Shown: positions 19,424 through 29,778 of the stretch, in pieces
How positions within the stretch are numbered: position 1 is the first letter of the stretch
Layout of the letters: each line of letters begins with the position of its first letter
Assembly (NCBI RefSeq): GCF_003544875.1
Contig: NZ_CP032093.1
Span: 2,294,001-2,358,000 of the forward strand
DNA length: 64,000 nucleotides
DNA from: Vibrio alfacsensis
GTDB taxonomy: Bacteria; Pseudomonadota; Gammaproteobacteria; Enterobacterales; Vibrionaceae
Reading direction: 5' to 3'
Notes under the pieces: generated by a model
Seen by the model: only the letters and a program-made list of their open reading frames with translations
What the model was told of the DNA's origin: nothing
Databases searched by the model: none
Translations under genes and position numbers: made by a program

Positions 19424-20557
19424 TTAACCTAACAAACTTAGCGCTGAGTTTGGCGCTTGTTTCGCTTGCGCAAGGATAGAGCTGGACGCTTGCGATAGAA
19501 TTTGTGACTTGGTCATTTGAGTCGTTTCTTTCGCGAAGTCGGTATCTTTAATACGGCTCTTCGACGCGTTCACGTTCTCATTGATGTTGTCTAGATTGTT
19601 GATTGCGTGATCGAAACGGTTTTGGAAAGCACCTAGCTCTGCGCGGTGGCTGTCTACGTATTTTAGTGCCGCATCAATGATAGCCACAGATTCCTGCGCA
19701 CCACCTACTGAGGTTACGTCAATCGTATCTACCGTTACGTTCTTCGCTTCACCGAAGCCCAACTCACCAGATAGACCGCCAGAGAAAGACACTTCGCCGT
19801 CAACTTTGTTGTTACCCGCAAAGATTTGCAGTTTACCATCTTGGTCTACCGATGCTTTTACTAGGTCCGTTTGACCGTTGATGTAAGTTGCTAGCTCTTC
19901 GATGTCATCGCCTGCTTTCGCATTGATGCTGATTTCTTGCTCTTGACCAAAACTGTCTTTTAGGCTGATTGTTAGGTCGTTTTTACCCGCAGCGACATTC
20001 CAGTTTTTGTCTTTGCCGTTTTCTGCTTGGTAGCTCAAACCACCCATCATTTTGTTGTCTGAGCGCATGTCTTTTAGCTCAAGCATCACAGCTTCGCCGT
20101 TGTCCGCACCGATTTGGAAAGATTTAGAGCCGTGCGTGCCGTTTAGTAGCTTGTTGCCACCAAAAGAAGTGGTTTCTGCGATACGGTTTAGTTCATCGTT
20201 TAGCGCCGTTACTTCTTCTTGAATCGCAACACGCTCTGCTTTTGAGTTTGAGCCGTTTGCCGATTGTAGAGAAAGATCACGCATGCGTTGCAGAATGTTG
20301 GTTGTCTCGTTCATCGCACCTTCCGCCGTTTGTGCAATAGAGATACCATCGTTCGCGTTACGAACTGCCACATCAAGACCACGACTTTGCACGTTCAAAC
20401 GGTTCGAAATTTGAAGACCCGCAGCATCATCTTTTGCGCTGTTGATTTTTGAACCTGAAGACAAACGTTCCATTGACGTTTGTTGTGCTGAGTTTGCGCT
20501 ATTTAGGTAACGCTGAGCGGTCATTGCTGATACGTTTGTGTTTACATTCACTGCCAT
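19424..20557 (-). CDS. Polar flagellin (FlaD-like)
   Basis: The 377-residue filament subunit has conserved N-terminal ([15 protein letters not shown]) and C-terminal ([36 protein letters not shown]) coiled-coil ends, with a variable middle. I use ATG 20557 ([12 protein letters not shown]) because the longer frame adds unrelated residues and AGAAAT precedes this ATG. A sigma-28 promoter at 20639-20666 drives it apart from the first flagellin. V. parahaemolyticus names flagellins flaA-flaF; by locus and length this may be FlaD, but I cannot be sure of the letter. Confidence 0.93.
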   Translation of the reverse strand: MAVNVNTNVSAMTAQRYLNSANSAQQTSMERLSSGSKINSAKDDAAGLQISNRLNVQSRGLDVAVRNANDGISIAQTAEGAMNETTNILQRMRDLSLQSANGSNSKAERVAIQEEVTALNDELNRIAETTSFGGNKLLNGTHGSKSFQIGADNGEAVMLELKDMRSDNKMMGGLSYQAENGKDKNWNVAAGKNDLTISLKDSFGQEQEISINAKAGDDIEELATYINGQTDLVKASVDQDGKLQIFAGNNKVDGEVSFSGGLSGELGFGEAKNVTVDTIDVTSVGGAQESVAIIDAALKYVDSHRAELGAFQNRFDHAINNLDNINENVNASKSRIKDTDFAKETTQMTKSQILSQASSSILAQAKQAPNSALSLLG

Positions 20558-20638
20558 GGTGATTTCTCCAATTGATTTTCCGATGTAGCGGTTTCCGACG
20601 TCTCGGAAAACCAAGTAGTTCTCTCAAAGTTACTTTTA

Positions 20639-20666
20639 TTAACGACTCGTATACCAGAAGCTTTAG
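20639..20666 (-). promoter_or_regulatory. Sigma-28 promoter of the flagellin gene
   Basis: On the minus strand CTAAAG is followed after 14 bases by GTCGTTAA, close to the Vibrio FliA consensus. It is about 80 bases before ATG 20557. Confidence 0.75.
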
Positions 20667-20864
20667 GAAAAATCGAAAAAGTGAATTAGTGAGATTTAGC
20701 TAGAAAAATGGAAGAAAAGTAGAAAAAATCGCTCAAGTTTCTCAGATGTACGCCAAGCGCGAGTTTGTATAAAAACAAACAAAACAAACAACAACAGTTA
20801 GTTAGGGAATATCATTAATGAAATTTGCAGGTTAGATCGTTAGGTAGGGTGATAGGAAAGAAAA

Positions 20865-20894
20865 AGCCCCTTTTCCTTTGAGAGAACTGGGGCT
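20865..20894 (-). terminator. Terminator after the first flagellin gene
   Basis: AGCCCC (20865-20870) pairs with GGGGCT (20889-20894); on the minus strand the stem is followed by TTTTTC. It is 190 bases after the stop, leaving a long 3' untranslated tail. Confidence 0.65.
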
Positions 20895-21083
20895 AGGTTG
20901 GTCGCCAGAGCCTATGTGGAGATCAAGAGAAATAAACACATTTCCGGCACACCGAGTGCAACCTTACATTGAAAATGATTGGCAGGTGAGAGATGAGAGA
21001 GCCGCACATTCTATTATAACGTTGCTTGCCATAAGCCTGTATTCTTAACCACGTCTGGAAAAATTGAATGCAGGCTAGGTAAA

Positions 21084-22238
21084 CTACTGCAATAGTGACA
21101 TCGCAGAGTTTGGCAATTGTTTTGCTTGAGCAAGAATCGATGTTCCTGCTTGTTGCAATATTTGAGCTTTGGTCATTTGCGTTGTTTCTTTCGCAAAATC
21201 AGTATCTTTAATTCGGCTATTTGATGCATCAACGTTCTCTTGGATATTTGCCAAGTTATTGATGCTATGACTCAGACGGTTTTGTTTCGCACCCAGATCC
21301 GCACGTTGCGAATCCACATACTTCAGCGCAGAATCCAAAACCGCAACCGCATTTTGCGAACCTTGAACGGTGGTCATATCGATATCTTGAACGGTGGTAT
21401 CAATAGGTACACCTTTGAAACCTAGCTCAGATGCAAGACCACCAGAGATGTCAATTGCGCCTTTGACATTCGGCTCTGCAACAAAAATCTGCAGCTTACC
21501 ATCACCACTTACTGAGGCATTGATCAAATCACTTTGACCATTAATGTAAGTCGCCAGTTCTTCAATATCATCACCCGCTTTCGCGTTAATGTTGATGGTC
21601 AAATCCTGAACGTTGCCGTCTTCATCTTCGCCCATATCTGGCAAAGTAATCGTAAGATCTGACTTATCTGCAGGCACACCCCAATCTTTACCCTTGCCTA
21701 GGTCACTTAGGAATGTTGTGCCACCCATGCGTGAGTCATCAGCACGGATGCTGGTCAATCCCATGATCATGGCTTCACCCGAATTAGAGCCAATTTGGAA
21801 TGCGGCTTCACCAAATGAGCCATTTAACAGGCGACGGCCACCAAATGATGTCGTTTCTGCAATACGGTTGAGTTCATCAATCAGAGCCGTTGACTCTTCA
21901 TTGATCGCTTGGCGTTCTGCAGGAGAGTTAGTACCGTTCGCAGATTGTAGCGCCAAGTCACGCATACGCTGCATCACTGAGGTTGCTTCGTTCATCGCAC
22001 CTTCAGCGGTTTGTGCAATTGAGATGCCGTCGTTCGCGTTACGCATTGCTACATCAAGACCACGAGATTGTGCGGTTAGACGATTAGAAATCTGCAAACC
22101 TGCCGCATCGTCTTTCGCGCTGTTTATTTTGTGACCTGATGATAGACGTTCCATTGAGGTATTGAGCTCATTGGTCGCCTTATTTAAGTAACGCTGCGCG
22201 GTCATCGCGGAGACGTTGGTACTAACTGTTACAGCCAT
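21084..22238 (-). CDS. flaC: Polar flagellin (FlaC-like)
   Basis: The 384-residue flagellin has the conserved ends ([17 protein letters not shown] and [37 protein letters not shown]) and a slightly longer variable middle than its neighbour, with the inserted [13 protein letters not shown] 22238 ([10 protein letters not shown]) is chosen over the longer frame; CAGGAGAGT precedes it. It follows flgL as in V. parahaemolyticus, where this position and length fit FlaC. A sigma-54-like element lies at 22386-22401. Letter assignment is moderately sure; being a flagellin is certain. Confidence 0.9.
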   Translation of the reverse strand: MAVTVSTNVSAMTAQRYLNKATNELNTSMERLSSGHKINSAKDDAAGLQISNRLTAQSRGLDVAMRNANDGISIAQTAEGAMNEATSVMQRMRDLALQSANGTNSPAERQAINEESTALIDELNRIAETTSFGGRRLLNGSFGEAAFQIGSNSGEAMIMGLTSIRADDSRMGGTTFLSDLGKGKDWGVPADKSDLTITLPDMGEDEDGNVQDLTININAKAGDDIEELATYINGQSDLINASVSGDGKLQIFVAEPNVKGAIDISGGLASELGFKGVPIDTTVQDIDMTTVQGSQNAVAVLDSALKYVDSQRADLGAKQNRLSHSINNLANIQENVDASNSRIKDTDFAKETTQMTKAQILQQAGTSILAQAKQLPNSAMSLLQ

Positions 22239-22385
22239 TTTACTCTCCTGTTGAGTTCGCAAGCTTATGCGAAGCGGCCAGCCTTGCTTTTACTTTATTT
22301 GATAAGCGCTAGCCGTAAATTTCTTACTAACAATCTGCGTAAATGCAGGAATTAGAATCTAGTAAATCGGTTCTTACATGTTAAA

Positions 22386-22401
22386 TACAATTAGCGTGCC
22401 A
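22386..22401 (-). promoter_or_regulatory. Sigma-54-like promoter of the first flagellin gene
   Basis: On the minus strand it reads TGGCACGCTAATTGTA. The -24 GG is perfect; the -12 element is GT instead of GC. The distance to the ATG is about 150 bases. Confidence 0.55.
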
Positions 22402-22774
22402 ATTTAAAAAAAACATCAAACAAAAACACAAAAACCATTTAAAACATCAACTTAGATTAAGACCTATACGTTAAGTACGATGTCAACCTTGCTATAAAGA
22501 CCCAAATAGTCGCGCCCAATTCCCATTTATATCTTGCCGTTGAACTTGCCACTTTTACGATTGCCGCTTTCGGTAAAAACATGCCGCTTCATAATGTAAC
22601 GATTGATGATGAATCGTTACTCCGCACTTAAGGCATTGCACATAAGGCATGGAATAAAAACTCGACATCATCAACGTTGCTCACTCAATGAGCGCAACCC
22701 TTTACTTGGGTATATATGTCTTTGAATTTATAACAATTGAATTTGGAAATAATTAAGCTTAGATATAATTAAAC
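22402..22774. other. Region between flgL and the first flagellin promoter
   Basis: No gene is visible. It is AT-rich, and the tandem repeat that begins on the flgL stop reaches down to 22751. Confidence 0.55.
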
Positions 22775-22800
22775 TTAGATATAGTTAAACAAAGTAAGAT
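22751..22800. repeat. 16-bp tandem repeat over the flgL stop codon
   Basis: AATTAAGCTTAGATAT (22751-22766) and AATTAAACTTAGATAT (22767-22782) are followed by a diverged copy to 22800. The flgL stop is at 22775-22777, so the last codons and stop of flgL are repeated downstream of the gene. Confidence 0.8.
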
Positions 22801-23965
22801 CTTTCGTTTTACCAAATGCTTGCTGAGACGCCTGTAACGCTCTAGAGTTTTCACTAAATTCAATCACGGCTTTTGAGTAATCCAAATCTTCAAAGTTACT
22901 TTTGGCTTTCGCTAAAGATAGATTGAAGTCTTCATGGTTTTGCTCTTGGATATCTAACGTGCTCAACTTTGCGCCAATATCCGTGCGAACTTTGTTCATA
23001 TGAATGAATGCCGCTTGAAATTCATCCGTCATTTGATGCAATTTTGCTGTCGCCGACGCATCCGAAACGGAGCTGTCTGACCATGTCATGGCTTCTTTAA
23101 ACGAATCAAAAACGCTGAATGTTTTTCTTGGCTCAAGCGCAATACTATCTCCAGCCGTCACTTGGCCTTTAAGCTGAATATTAACGCCCTCATATTGAAT
23201 ACCATCAATAGGTGAATAATCACCCACTTGAACCACGTCGCCGTTTTTCTCTAGCTGGTAACCAAACTTACCATTACTCATATCAACGAACGTGACCTTA
23301 TAATTAGCTTCATCACGTGAACGCGTGTTCGCTTGAGCAAGTAGCAACTCTGAGCCATCTTTCAAATCATACTGAGGTTCAAAATCCCCAAATGGGTTTG
23401 GTATTTCAGTAAACAAATGATTGCCCGGGTAGTTAATTCCCAGCTCTATGTTACTCGCAACTTTCATTTTCCGTTGATAGTCATCGCCGGTGTAAACTAC
23501 GGTGCCGTCATAATCACGGAAGAATGGCTGACTTTTTGGTTTAGTACCAGCAAACACGTAATTTCCAGTTTCGTCCTGTGTATTCACCAGCGCCAAAAAG
23601 TTATTCGCTAACTCTTCAAGTTCACGCTTTTTCGCCGCGCGATCTTCAGCAGAGTACGCACCGTTAATCATTTCCATCGAAATACGCTTAGATTCATCGG
23701 TAAATTGCTCAGCATTAGCAATGACGACTTCTTGGTTTTCTAAACGGTTACGGACTAATACAATCGCATCTAGGTACTGTTTTAACTGTTCTTCTTGTTG
23801 CCCAATGCTTTGGATGTAGTGAGTCGCTAAAGGATCATCACTTGGCTTGGTCAGCTGTTTACCCGAGGCAAGTTGCGCTTGGTTATGATGAACCTTATTT
23901 TCTTGACGACGCAGGTCATTTTGAACCGACTGGTAATTATGGAAGCTAGAAATTCGCGTTAACAT
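22775..23965 (-). CDS. flgL: Hook-filament junction protein FlgL
   Basis: The 396-residue protein begins with the flagellin-like N-terminal helix (MLTRISSFHNYQSVQNDLRRQE) and ends with FSENSRALQASQQAFGKTKDLTLFNYI. It caps the FlgK layer and connects the hook to the filament. It lies 12 bases after flgK and is co-transcribed from the sigma-54 promoter at 25949-25966. The stop codon lies in a tandem repeat. Confidence 0.95.
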   Translation of the reverse strand: MLTRISSFHNYQSVQNDLRRQENKVHHNQAQLASGKQLTKPSDDPLATHYIQSIGQQEEQLKQYLDAIVLVRNRLENQEVVIANAEQFTDESKRISMEMINGAYSAEDRAAKKRELEELANNFLALVNTQDETGNYVFAGTKPKSQPFFRDYDGTVVYTGDDYQRKMKVASNIELGINYPGNHLFTEIPNPFGDFEPQYDLKDGSELLLAQANTRSRDEANYKVTFVDMSNGKFGYQLEKNGDVVQVGDYSPIDGIQYEGVNIQLKGQVTAGDSIALEPRKTFSVFDSFKEAMTWSDSSVSDASATAKLHQMTDEFQAAFIHMNKVRTDIGAKLSTLDIQEQNHEDFNLSLAKAKSNFEDLDYSKAVIEFSENSRALQASQQAFGKTKDLTLFNYI

Positions 23966-23977
23966 CTACAGCCTCCT

Positions 23978-25894
23978 TTATCGCAACTGCAAAATGGTAT
24001 TAAAGGTGTCGTTTGCAGCTTGCATCACTCGTGATGACGCCATATATGCTTGCTGAAACTTCATCATATTTGCCGCTTCCTCATCCAGGTTTACCCCTGA
24101 AATCGACGCAACACGCTCTTGCGCGGCTTCATTCTCAAGTCGAGCAACATCAGACAAACGTGTCGCCGTAGACGCTTTCAAACCAACATCCGTGTTGAGG
24201 TTAAAGTACACGCTCAGCATTGTTGACTCGTTGCCGTTCATCTTTTTATCTGTTTGAATGTTTAGCATTTTTCGCAAGTTACCGTTATCACCCTCCGATG
24301 GGACTAAGTTGGCGGTAAACTTATCGTTTGCCAATGCACCACCCGTCAATTCAAATACGGTTGCAGCACCACTTTTATAATTTGGGTGTGAGCTTGGTAG
24401 TGACACGGAAACTGGCTCCGTCGGTGGGTATGGTTGGGGCGCCAACACCACATTCCCTTGAGTATCCGTAACGGCAAATTGATCGCCCGTTGGCGACACA
24501 ACAACTTCAAATTCACGTAAGTCACCGGCATCTATGATCTCAAACTTGGCCTTACCTTGAGCAAACGTGGTGGACGCTTCGTAACTTTGTGCGGCAATCG
24601 CCTTTGGATCTGTCGTTTCTATTTTCATTTGCGCGGCACCGCTTCGCGTAGGGCGAAGAAGCACTTGCTCACCCACTTTAGGCTCATTGCGCACTTCTAC
24701 ACGCATCCCATCGAGATAAAAAGCATTCCCCGATGAATCAGTATCCACTTTGACTGTTTCACCATTTGGCTTGGTCACGCTATAACGATCACCATCGTAA
24801 CGTAATGAATATTCGCCGCCTTTCAGCGCGCTAATATCATCAATATAAACCGCCATATCTGCTGTCGATTGTGGTCCAGTAATCACGCGTGAGGTTGCGA
24901 GTTGCTCTGAGTTTACGTCGGTAAACAATGGATCCCCAACATTGCCGTAGTGATCTAAACCTTGCGATTGCAAATGATTCACTTCACTAGAGAATGCTGT
25001 CGCTAGGCGTCCTAGTTCATCCATAATCTGAGGAATGTGCTCATCTCGCATTCTTAGAGTGGCACCAATCTTGCCATCAATGTCATCCGCTTTGATCGCC
25101 TTAATACCGCCACCCTCAACCATCGCAAGACGACGCTGATGAACGTCTGGTGAGCCATCAATCATTTTTAACTGACTGGCTTCCGTACCAGAAACCAACG
25201 TATGGCCATTACCAATGTGCACATTGAACCCTTCCGCATTCTTGCGTGGCGTTACAGTGACCTTGGTGTATTCAGACAGCTCTTTGATCAGCTTTTCATG
25301 TTGGTCCATTAAGTCATTATGTGGACCAGGATTACGCATCATCAAACGATGCATATCACGAATTTCAATCGCCAGTTGGTTGACTCGTTCAATCCCCATA
25401 TCTAAGGACTTGTTGGCAATGTCTGATTGCTGACGAACGGTTTCATGAAACTCATTAAGTGTGTCACTAAGCAGACCCGCTTTTTCCAACACCACTTTTC
25501 TTGCACCCATATCATTTGGCGTGTCAGCCATGGTTTTGACTGCATTGAACCATTCGTTTAAGTTTTCTGGGATTTTCTTTGATGATACGGATGACAACAT
25601 ACCCGACAACAAATCAAGGTTCTTTTCGTTATCAAGTTTATTGGCGTACTCTGTGGTAGAAAGATTCAATTCTTTAACGGCAAACTCATCCCAAGAGCGG
25701 CGAACATTTTCCACATGCACGCCCATACCGTAAGTCGAACCACCAAACTGGCGCGGATCATTAGAAGCTTGAATAACAGACTGACGGCTGTAACCCTCTG
25801 TATTAGCATTAGAAATGTTATGACCAGTTGTATTCAACTGTCGCTGAGCAGTAAGCACACTTTGTGTACCCACATTCAACAAATCTGACGCCAT
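23978..25894 (-). CDS. flgK: Hook-associated protein 1 FlgK
   Basis: The 638-residue protein carries the flagellar rod/hook motif at its start (LLNVGTQSVLTAQRQLNTTGHNISNANTEGYSRQ) and the closing DEEAANMMKFQQAYMASSRVMQAANDTFNTILQL. It joins the hook to FlgL and the filament. I use ATG 25894 (MASDLLNVG) since the extra four residues upstream are not shared by the family and GGAGG lies before this ATG. It starts the flgKL unit. Confidence 0.95.
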   Translation of the reverse strand: MASDLLNVGTQSVLTAQRQLNTTGHNISNANTEGYSRQSVIQASNDPRQFGGSTYGMGVHVENVRRSWDEFAVKELNLSTTEYANKLDNEKNLDLLSGMLSSVSSKKIPENLNEWFNAVKTMADTPNDMGARKVVLEKAGLLSDTLNEFHETVRQQSDIANKSLDMGIERVNQLAIEIRDMHRLMMRNPGPHNDLMDQHEKLIKELSEYTKVTVTPRKNAEGFNVHIGNGHTLVSGTEASQLKMIDGSPDVHQRRLAMVEGGGIKAIKADDIDGKIGATLRMRDEHIPQIMDELGRLATAFSSEVNHLQSQGLDHYGNVGDPLFTDVNSEQLATSRVITGPQSTADMAVYIDDISALKGGEYSLRYDGDRYSVTKPNGETVKVDTDSSGNAFYLDGMRVEVRNEPKVGEQVLLRPTRSGAAQMKIETTDPKAIAAQSYEASTTFAQGKAKFEIIDAGDLREFEVVVSPTGDQFAVTDTQGNVVLAPQPYPPTEPVSVSLPSSHPNYKSGAATVFELTGGALANDKFTANLVPSEGDNGNLRKMLNIQTDKKMNGNESTMLSVYFNLNTDVGLKASTATRLSDVARLENEAAQERVASISGVNLDEEAANMMKFQQAYMASSRVMQAANDTFNTILQLR

Positions 25895-25948
25895 ACATGC
25901 CTCCAAAAACGAAATAAAATCGGTATTGACCGATCACCTAGTTAGCAA

Positions 25949-25966
25949 TTAGCAAAAGGTGTGCCA
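25949..25966 (-). promoter_or_regulatory. Sigma-54 promoter of flgKL
   Basis: On the minus strand it reads TGGCACACCTTTTGCTAA, with GG and GC ten bases apart, a consensus RpoN site 55 bases before flgK. Confidence 0.85.
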
Positions 25967-25999
25967 GTTTAAGAGGGGGCGAGAAAGCGCACAAAAAGA

Positions 26000-26023
26000 A
26001 AGGCTTGCACTGCAGCAAGCCTT
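26000..26023 (-). terminator. Terminator of the flgF-flgJ unit
   Basis: AAGGCTTGC / GCAAGCCTT with a 6-base loop is followed on the minus strand by TTCTTTTTG. Confidence 0.88.
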
Positions 26024-26059
26024 CTCAAAAAGTATCTCAGCATCCAAGATCGGATTGAA

Positions 26060-27007
26060 TTACATACTCTCAATTTTCTGCTTCACTTGCAGTACTTTAT
26101 TTGAGTAATCAGGATCCGTTGCGTATCCCGCATGATGGATACCACGGATGAAAGACTCTGAATTACCACGTTGCTGGAGAGCCGTTTCGTAACGCGGGTT
26201 CTCATTCAAAAAGCGAACATAGTCGTTAAAGCTGTCTTGGTAATTCGAGTAAGAACGGAACGCAGCGGTCTCTTTTACAGGTGTATTGTCGTGGAACTCA
26301 AGTGTTTGAGTGGTCACTTTATCACCTTGCCAGCTGCGATCTGCTTTGATGTTAAACAGGTTGTTACTGCTGCCACGCGCGTTCTTCACCACTTTTTGTC
26401 CCCAACCGGTTTCTAGCGCGGCTTGAGCAAGCAATAGTGAAGGTTCGACACCCAAAGCTTTAGCTGCACGTTCTGCGTATGGCTTCATTGAATGAACAAA
26501 AGATTCTGGTGTGTCAAATCGTGAGGGTTCAGATCCTGCTCGAGTTGTTTCTGACGTTGAGCGATTTAACTGACCTGATTCAATCAAGCGTTGCTCTATC
26601 TCACGCGCTTTCTTCGGATCCACACGACGGTATTCCACAGCATTATTTGCTGCATCGCGCATCGCCGTCTCACTTTTGTCGTCGCCTTGACCAACAGATA
26701 GCTGCTTAACAATCATGTCAGCTAAGCCCATCGAGCCAGAAGCACTCAAATTACTCGCCATTTGGTCATCTAACATCTGACGGTAAAATTTTTCGTTTTG
26801 GCTACTCATGAAGTTTGATTCAAAACCTTCATTTGCCTCACGCATCGATTTCAACATCATCGAGGTAAAAATGGATTCAAACTGACGCGCCGCCGCACGT
26901 AGCGCTTCTTGTTCTCCCTCTTTGCCCTCTTTCACCGCCTTTTGGCGCAAGGTATCCAGAGAGCTGATATCATGAATAAAACCGATATCGTTAGGATTGT
27001 TAACCAT
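26060..27007 (-). CDS. flgJ: FlgJ: rod assembly factor with peptidoglycan hydrolase domain
   Basis: The 315-residue protein has two parts. The N-terminal rod-binding domain (residues about 30-110, AARQFESIFTSMMLKSMREAN) caps the growing rod. The C-terminal glucosaminidase domain (about 160-315) has SLLLAQAALETGWGQKV with the catalytic Glu, then FNIKADRSWQG and HAGYATDPDYSNKV. It opens the cell wall for the rod. It is the last gene of the flgF-flgJ block, 18 bases after flgI. Confidence 0.95.
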   Translation of the reverse strand: MVNNPNDIGFIHDISSLDTLRQKAVKEGKEGEQEALRAAARQFESIFTSMMLKSMREANEGFESNFMSSQNEKFYRQMLDDQMASNLSASGSMGLADMIVKQLSVGQGDDKSETAMRDAANNAVEYRRVDPKKAREIEQRLIESGQLNRSTSETTRAGSEPSRFDTPESFVHSMKPYAERAAKALGVEPSLLLAQAALETGWGQKVVKNARGSSNNLFNIKADRSWQGDKVTTQTLEFHDNTPVKETAAFRSYSNYQDSFNDYVRFLNENPRYETALQQRGNSESFIRGIHHAGYATDPDYSNKVLQVKQKIESM

Positions 27008-27025
27008 AGTTTGCCTCCTAATCGA

Positions 27026-28117
27026 TTAGATGATGATCAACTGGCCTTCAATGGCACCTGCTTGTTTTAACGCTTGCAGGATAGCCATCAAATCCGACGG
27101 TGCTGCGCCAACTTCATTGACGGCACGAACCAAATCATCAAGCGTCAAGCCCGGTTCGAACTTGAACATTTTGCCTTTCTCTTCATTCACTTCGATATCT
27201 GAGTCAGGCACAACAACCGTTTGACCACCCGAGAAGCCATTTGGTTGGCTCACATTAAGGTTTTCTTTGATTGCCACTGTCATACCACCGTGCGTCACCG
27301 CAGCAGGCTTGAGGCGAACGTGCTTGCCGACCACAATCGTACCAGTGCGCGAGTTCACGATGATTTTCGCCGCACCATCAGCAGGGTCAAATTCTAGGTT
27401 TTCGATAGCCGACAAGAAAGCCACACGTTGGCTAACGTCACGCGGAGCTCGCACACGCACAGAAGTGGCATCAACGGCACTTGCCATTTGTGGGCCAAGG
27501 AAATTGTTTACCGCATCCGCCAATCGCTGCGCGGTGGTGAAATCAGAATCTAGTAAGTTAAAGGTGATGTAATCACCTCGACCGAATGGGTTGGGAATTT
27601 CACGCTCTACCGTTGCCCCACTAGAAATAAGACCGACGGTTGGGTTGTTGCCAACGATCTTAGAACCGTCCGCGCCCTCTGCACTGAAACCGCTTACCAC
27701 CAAGTTGCCTTGTGCGACCGCATAGACTTGACCGTCGAGACCTTTTAGAAAAGTTTGTAGTAAGGTGCCACCACGCAGGCTTTTTGCACTGCCGATAGAA
27801 GAAACCGTCACATCGACTTGCTGACCTGGTTTCGAAAACGGAGGCAACTCAGCCGTGACCATAACTGCGGCAACGTTCTTGATTTTCGGTTTTGTGCCCG
27901 GCGGCATTTGAATGCCGAAATTTTGCAGCATTGCCGCAAAGCTTTGCTCTGTAAACGGGTTAGATTCCCCCGTTCCCGGTAAGCCAGAAACCAAGCCATA
28001 GCCCACAAGTTGGTTGCTACGCACACCTGCCACTTGCGCGACGTCTTTAATACGTGCGGCTTGGGCTGTGGTTGCAAATAGCACAACGCTCAACAGTGCT
28101 AATAGGATTCTCTTCAT
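27026..28117 (-). CDS. flgI: Flagellar P-ring protein FlgI
   Basis: The 363-residue protein has a Sec signal peptide ([19 protein letters not shown]) and the conserved [30 protein letters not shown]. It forms the periplasmic P-ring around the rod within the cell wall. It ends with [10 protein letters not shown] as in the family. It is between flgH and flgJ with close spacing. Confidence 0.96.
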   Translation of the reverse strand: MKRILLALLSVVLFATTAQAARIKDVAQVAGVRSNQLVGYGLVSGLPGTGESNPFTEQSFAAMLQNFGIQMPPGTKPKIKNVAAVMVTAELPPFSKPGQQVDVTVSSIGSAKSLRGGTLLQTFLKGLDGQVYAVAQGNLVVSGFSAEGADGSKIVGNNPTVGLISSGATVEREIPNPFGRGDYITFNLLDSDFTTAQRLADAVNNFLGPQMASAVDATSVRVRAPRDVSQRVAFLSAIENLEFDPADGAAKIIVNSRTGTIVVGKHVRLKPAAVTHGGMTVAIKENLNVSQPNGFSGGQTVVVPDSDIEVNEEKGKMFKFEPGLTLDDLVRAVNEVGAAPSDLMAILQALKQAGAIEGQLIII

Positions 28118-28161
28118 GCTTACTTAATCTCTTGCTGTCAAATTGCCGTCGATGCGGCGTC

Positions 28162-28941
28162 TTACAAGGCTACATTAAAGAATCGTGCCAAAAATCCCGG
28201 CTCTTGCATATCTTGTGGTAGACCAGTGCCAGAGTATTGAATTCTTGCATTAGAGACGCGATTTGACGCTATCGTATTATCAAAGCTGATGTCATCTGGG
28301 CGAATGGTGCCACTTAGGCGAATGTACTCATCGCCAGTATTCAGTGTCATCCACTTCTCACCACGGATCACAAGGTTGCCATTTGCCAACACTTCAATGA
28401 CTTCTACTGTGATGTAGCCACTAATGCTGTTGCTCTGTTTCGCAGAAGAGTCGCCCGCAAAGGTGTTGGTGTTGTTCAGATCGTATGAAAAGTTGTATTT
28501 GCCACCAATTTGCAGCTCTTGCCCACCCACCGACAAAGGCTCCATTTTGGCATCGTTGGTTTTAGAAAGATCAGCATTCGCACTTTTCGTCGCACGCGTG
28601 GTTTCATCTAACGTGACGGTAATAATGTCACCAACACCGCGTGGCTTGGAGTCATCATAAAGATCGGTGATATGCTCAGCGCTAAATAGTGAGCCTGTCG
28701 CAGCAGCATAGTGCTCTGGTTTTTCTTTTGGGTGAATTGGTGCCCAAGCAGGATCGCCAGCCAACGGATCGGTCCTACCGCGCAAAGTGTCAATGATGCC
28801 ACTGCTCTCTTCTTTCGACTTATCACCCTCAACGGCATCCACCACTGTGGTCGCTTGAGTCACTTCATCGGTTTCAATCGGTTCTAGCATCGCACAACCC
28901 GACATTGTGACAATAAGTGCAAGTAGAGAAAAACGCTTCAT
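28162..28941 (-). CDS. flgH: Flagellar L-ring lipoprotein FlgH
   Basis: The 259-residue outer-membrane lipoprotein has the lipobox in [16 protein letters not shown]. It continues with [43 protein letters not shown] and the conserved [26 protein letters not shown] use the second ATG of the frame (28941, MKRFSLLAL) since it follows AAGGAGCC and gives a normal signal. It forms the L-ring bushing in the outer membrane. Confidence 0.95.
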   Translation of the reverse strand: MKRFSLLALIVTMSGCAMLEPIETDEVTQATTVVDAVEGDKSKEESSGIIDTLRGRTDPLAGDPAWAPIHPKEKPEHYAAATGSLFSAEHITDLYDDSKPRGVGDIITVTLDETTRATKSANADLSKTNDAKMEPLSVGGQELQIGGKYNFSYDLNNTNTFAGDSSAKQSNSISGYITVEVIEVLANGNLVIRGEKWMTLNTGDEYIRLSGTIRPDDISFDNTIASNRVSNARIQYSGTGLPQDMQEPGFLARFFNVAL

Positions 28942-28971
28942 CATTGGCTCCTTAAATCCCAATCCTAGTCA

Positions 28972-29760
28972 TTACAATTGCTGGTTTACGAAGCTCATCA
29001 TCTTGTCAACAGATGAGATCACTTTTGAGTTCATTTCGTAAACGCGCTGCGCTTCGATCATGTTGACCAATTCTTCAGTAACGTTCACGTTTGAAGCTTC
29101 AAGCATGGATTGGCGAATCTCACCCAAACCATCTAGGCCAGGAACGCCCTCTTGCGGATCACCACTCGCGCCAGTTGGTAAGTAAAGGTTTTGACCAATG
29201 GGTTCAAGACCACCAGGGTTCACAAAATCTGTAATCGTTAACTGACCAACTACCACGTTGTTTTGTTCACCACGGATGCGAACAGATACTTCACCATCGG
29301 TACCAACCGTAATAGAAATCGCATCTTCAGGGATCACTATCTCAGGCTCAACTGCGTAGCCAGAGCCTGCGGTTACCAATATACCCTCACCATTTAGCGT
29401 GAACTGACCATTACGGGTATAACCAATATTGCCGTCTGGCAACGTCACTTGGAAGAAACCATCGCCTTCCACCATCATGTCTAAAGCGTTAGTGGTGGTT
29501 TGTGCATTACCATGTGTGTGCACTTTTTGCGTCGCGACCACTTTAGAGCCCGCACCCAGCATCAAACCACTTGGAAGCTCAGTATTCTGAGAAGACTGGC
29601 CGCCTGGTTGGTTGATGTTCTGATAAAACAAATCTTCAAATACCGCTCGGCTCTTTTTGTAACCGACGGTTGAGGCGTTCGCTAAGTTATTTGAAATCGT
29701 TGCGATATTAGTTTGCTGGGCATCTAAACCCGTTTTACTTACCCATAGTGCTGGATGCAT
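28972..29760 (-). CDS. flgG: Flagellar distal rod protein FlgG
   Basis: The 262-residue protein has the rod motif at the start (LWVSKTGLDAQQTNIATISNNLANASTVGYKKSR) and the C-terminal SNVNVTEELVNMIEAQRVYEMNSKVISSVDKMMSFVNQQL. It builds the distal rod. It is 18 bases after flgF and precedes flgH. Confidence 0.96.
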   Translation of the reverse strand: MHPALWVSKTGLDAQQTNIATISNNLANASTVGYKKSRAVFEDLFYQNINQPGGQSSQNTELPSGLMLGAGSKVVATQKVHTHGNAQTTTNALDMMVEGDGFFQVTLPDGNIGYTRNGQFTLNGEGILVTAGSGYAVEPEIVIPEDAISITVGTDGEVSVRIRGEQNNVVVGQLTITDFVNPGGLEPIGQNLYLPTGASGDPQEGVPGLDGLGEIRQSMLEASNVNVTEELVNMIEAQRVYEMNSKVISSVDKMMSFVNQQL

Positions 29761-29778
29761 TGTGAACCTCTAACTCTG

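Larger units (their letters stand above)
20558..21083. other. Region between the two flagellin genes
   Basis: It holds the sigma-28 promoter and leader of the second flagellin, and the terminator of the first at 20865-20894. I see no other gene, and no remnant of a third flagellin. Confidence 0.65.
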
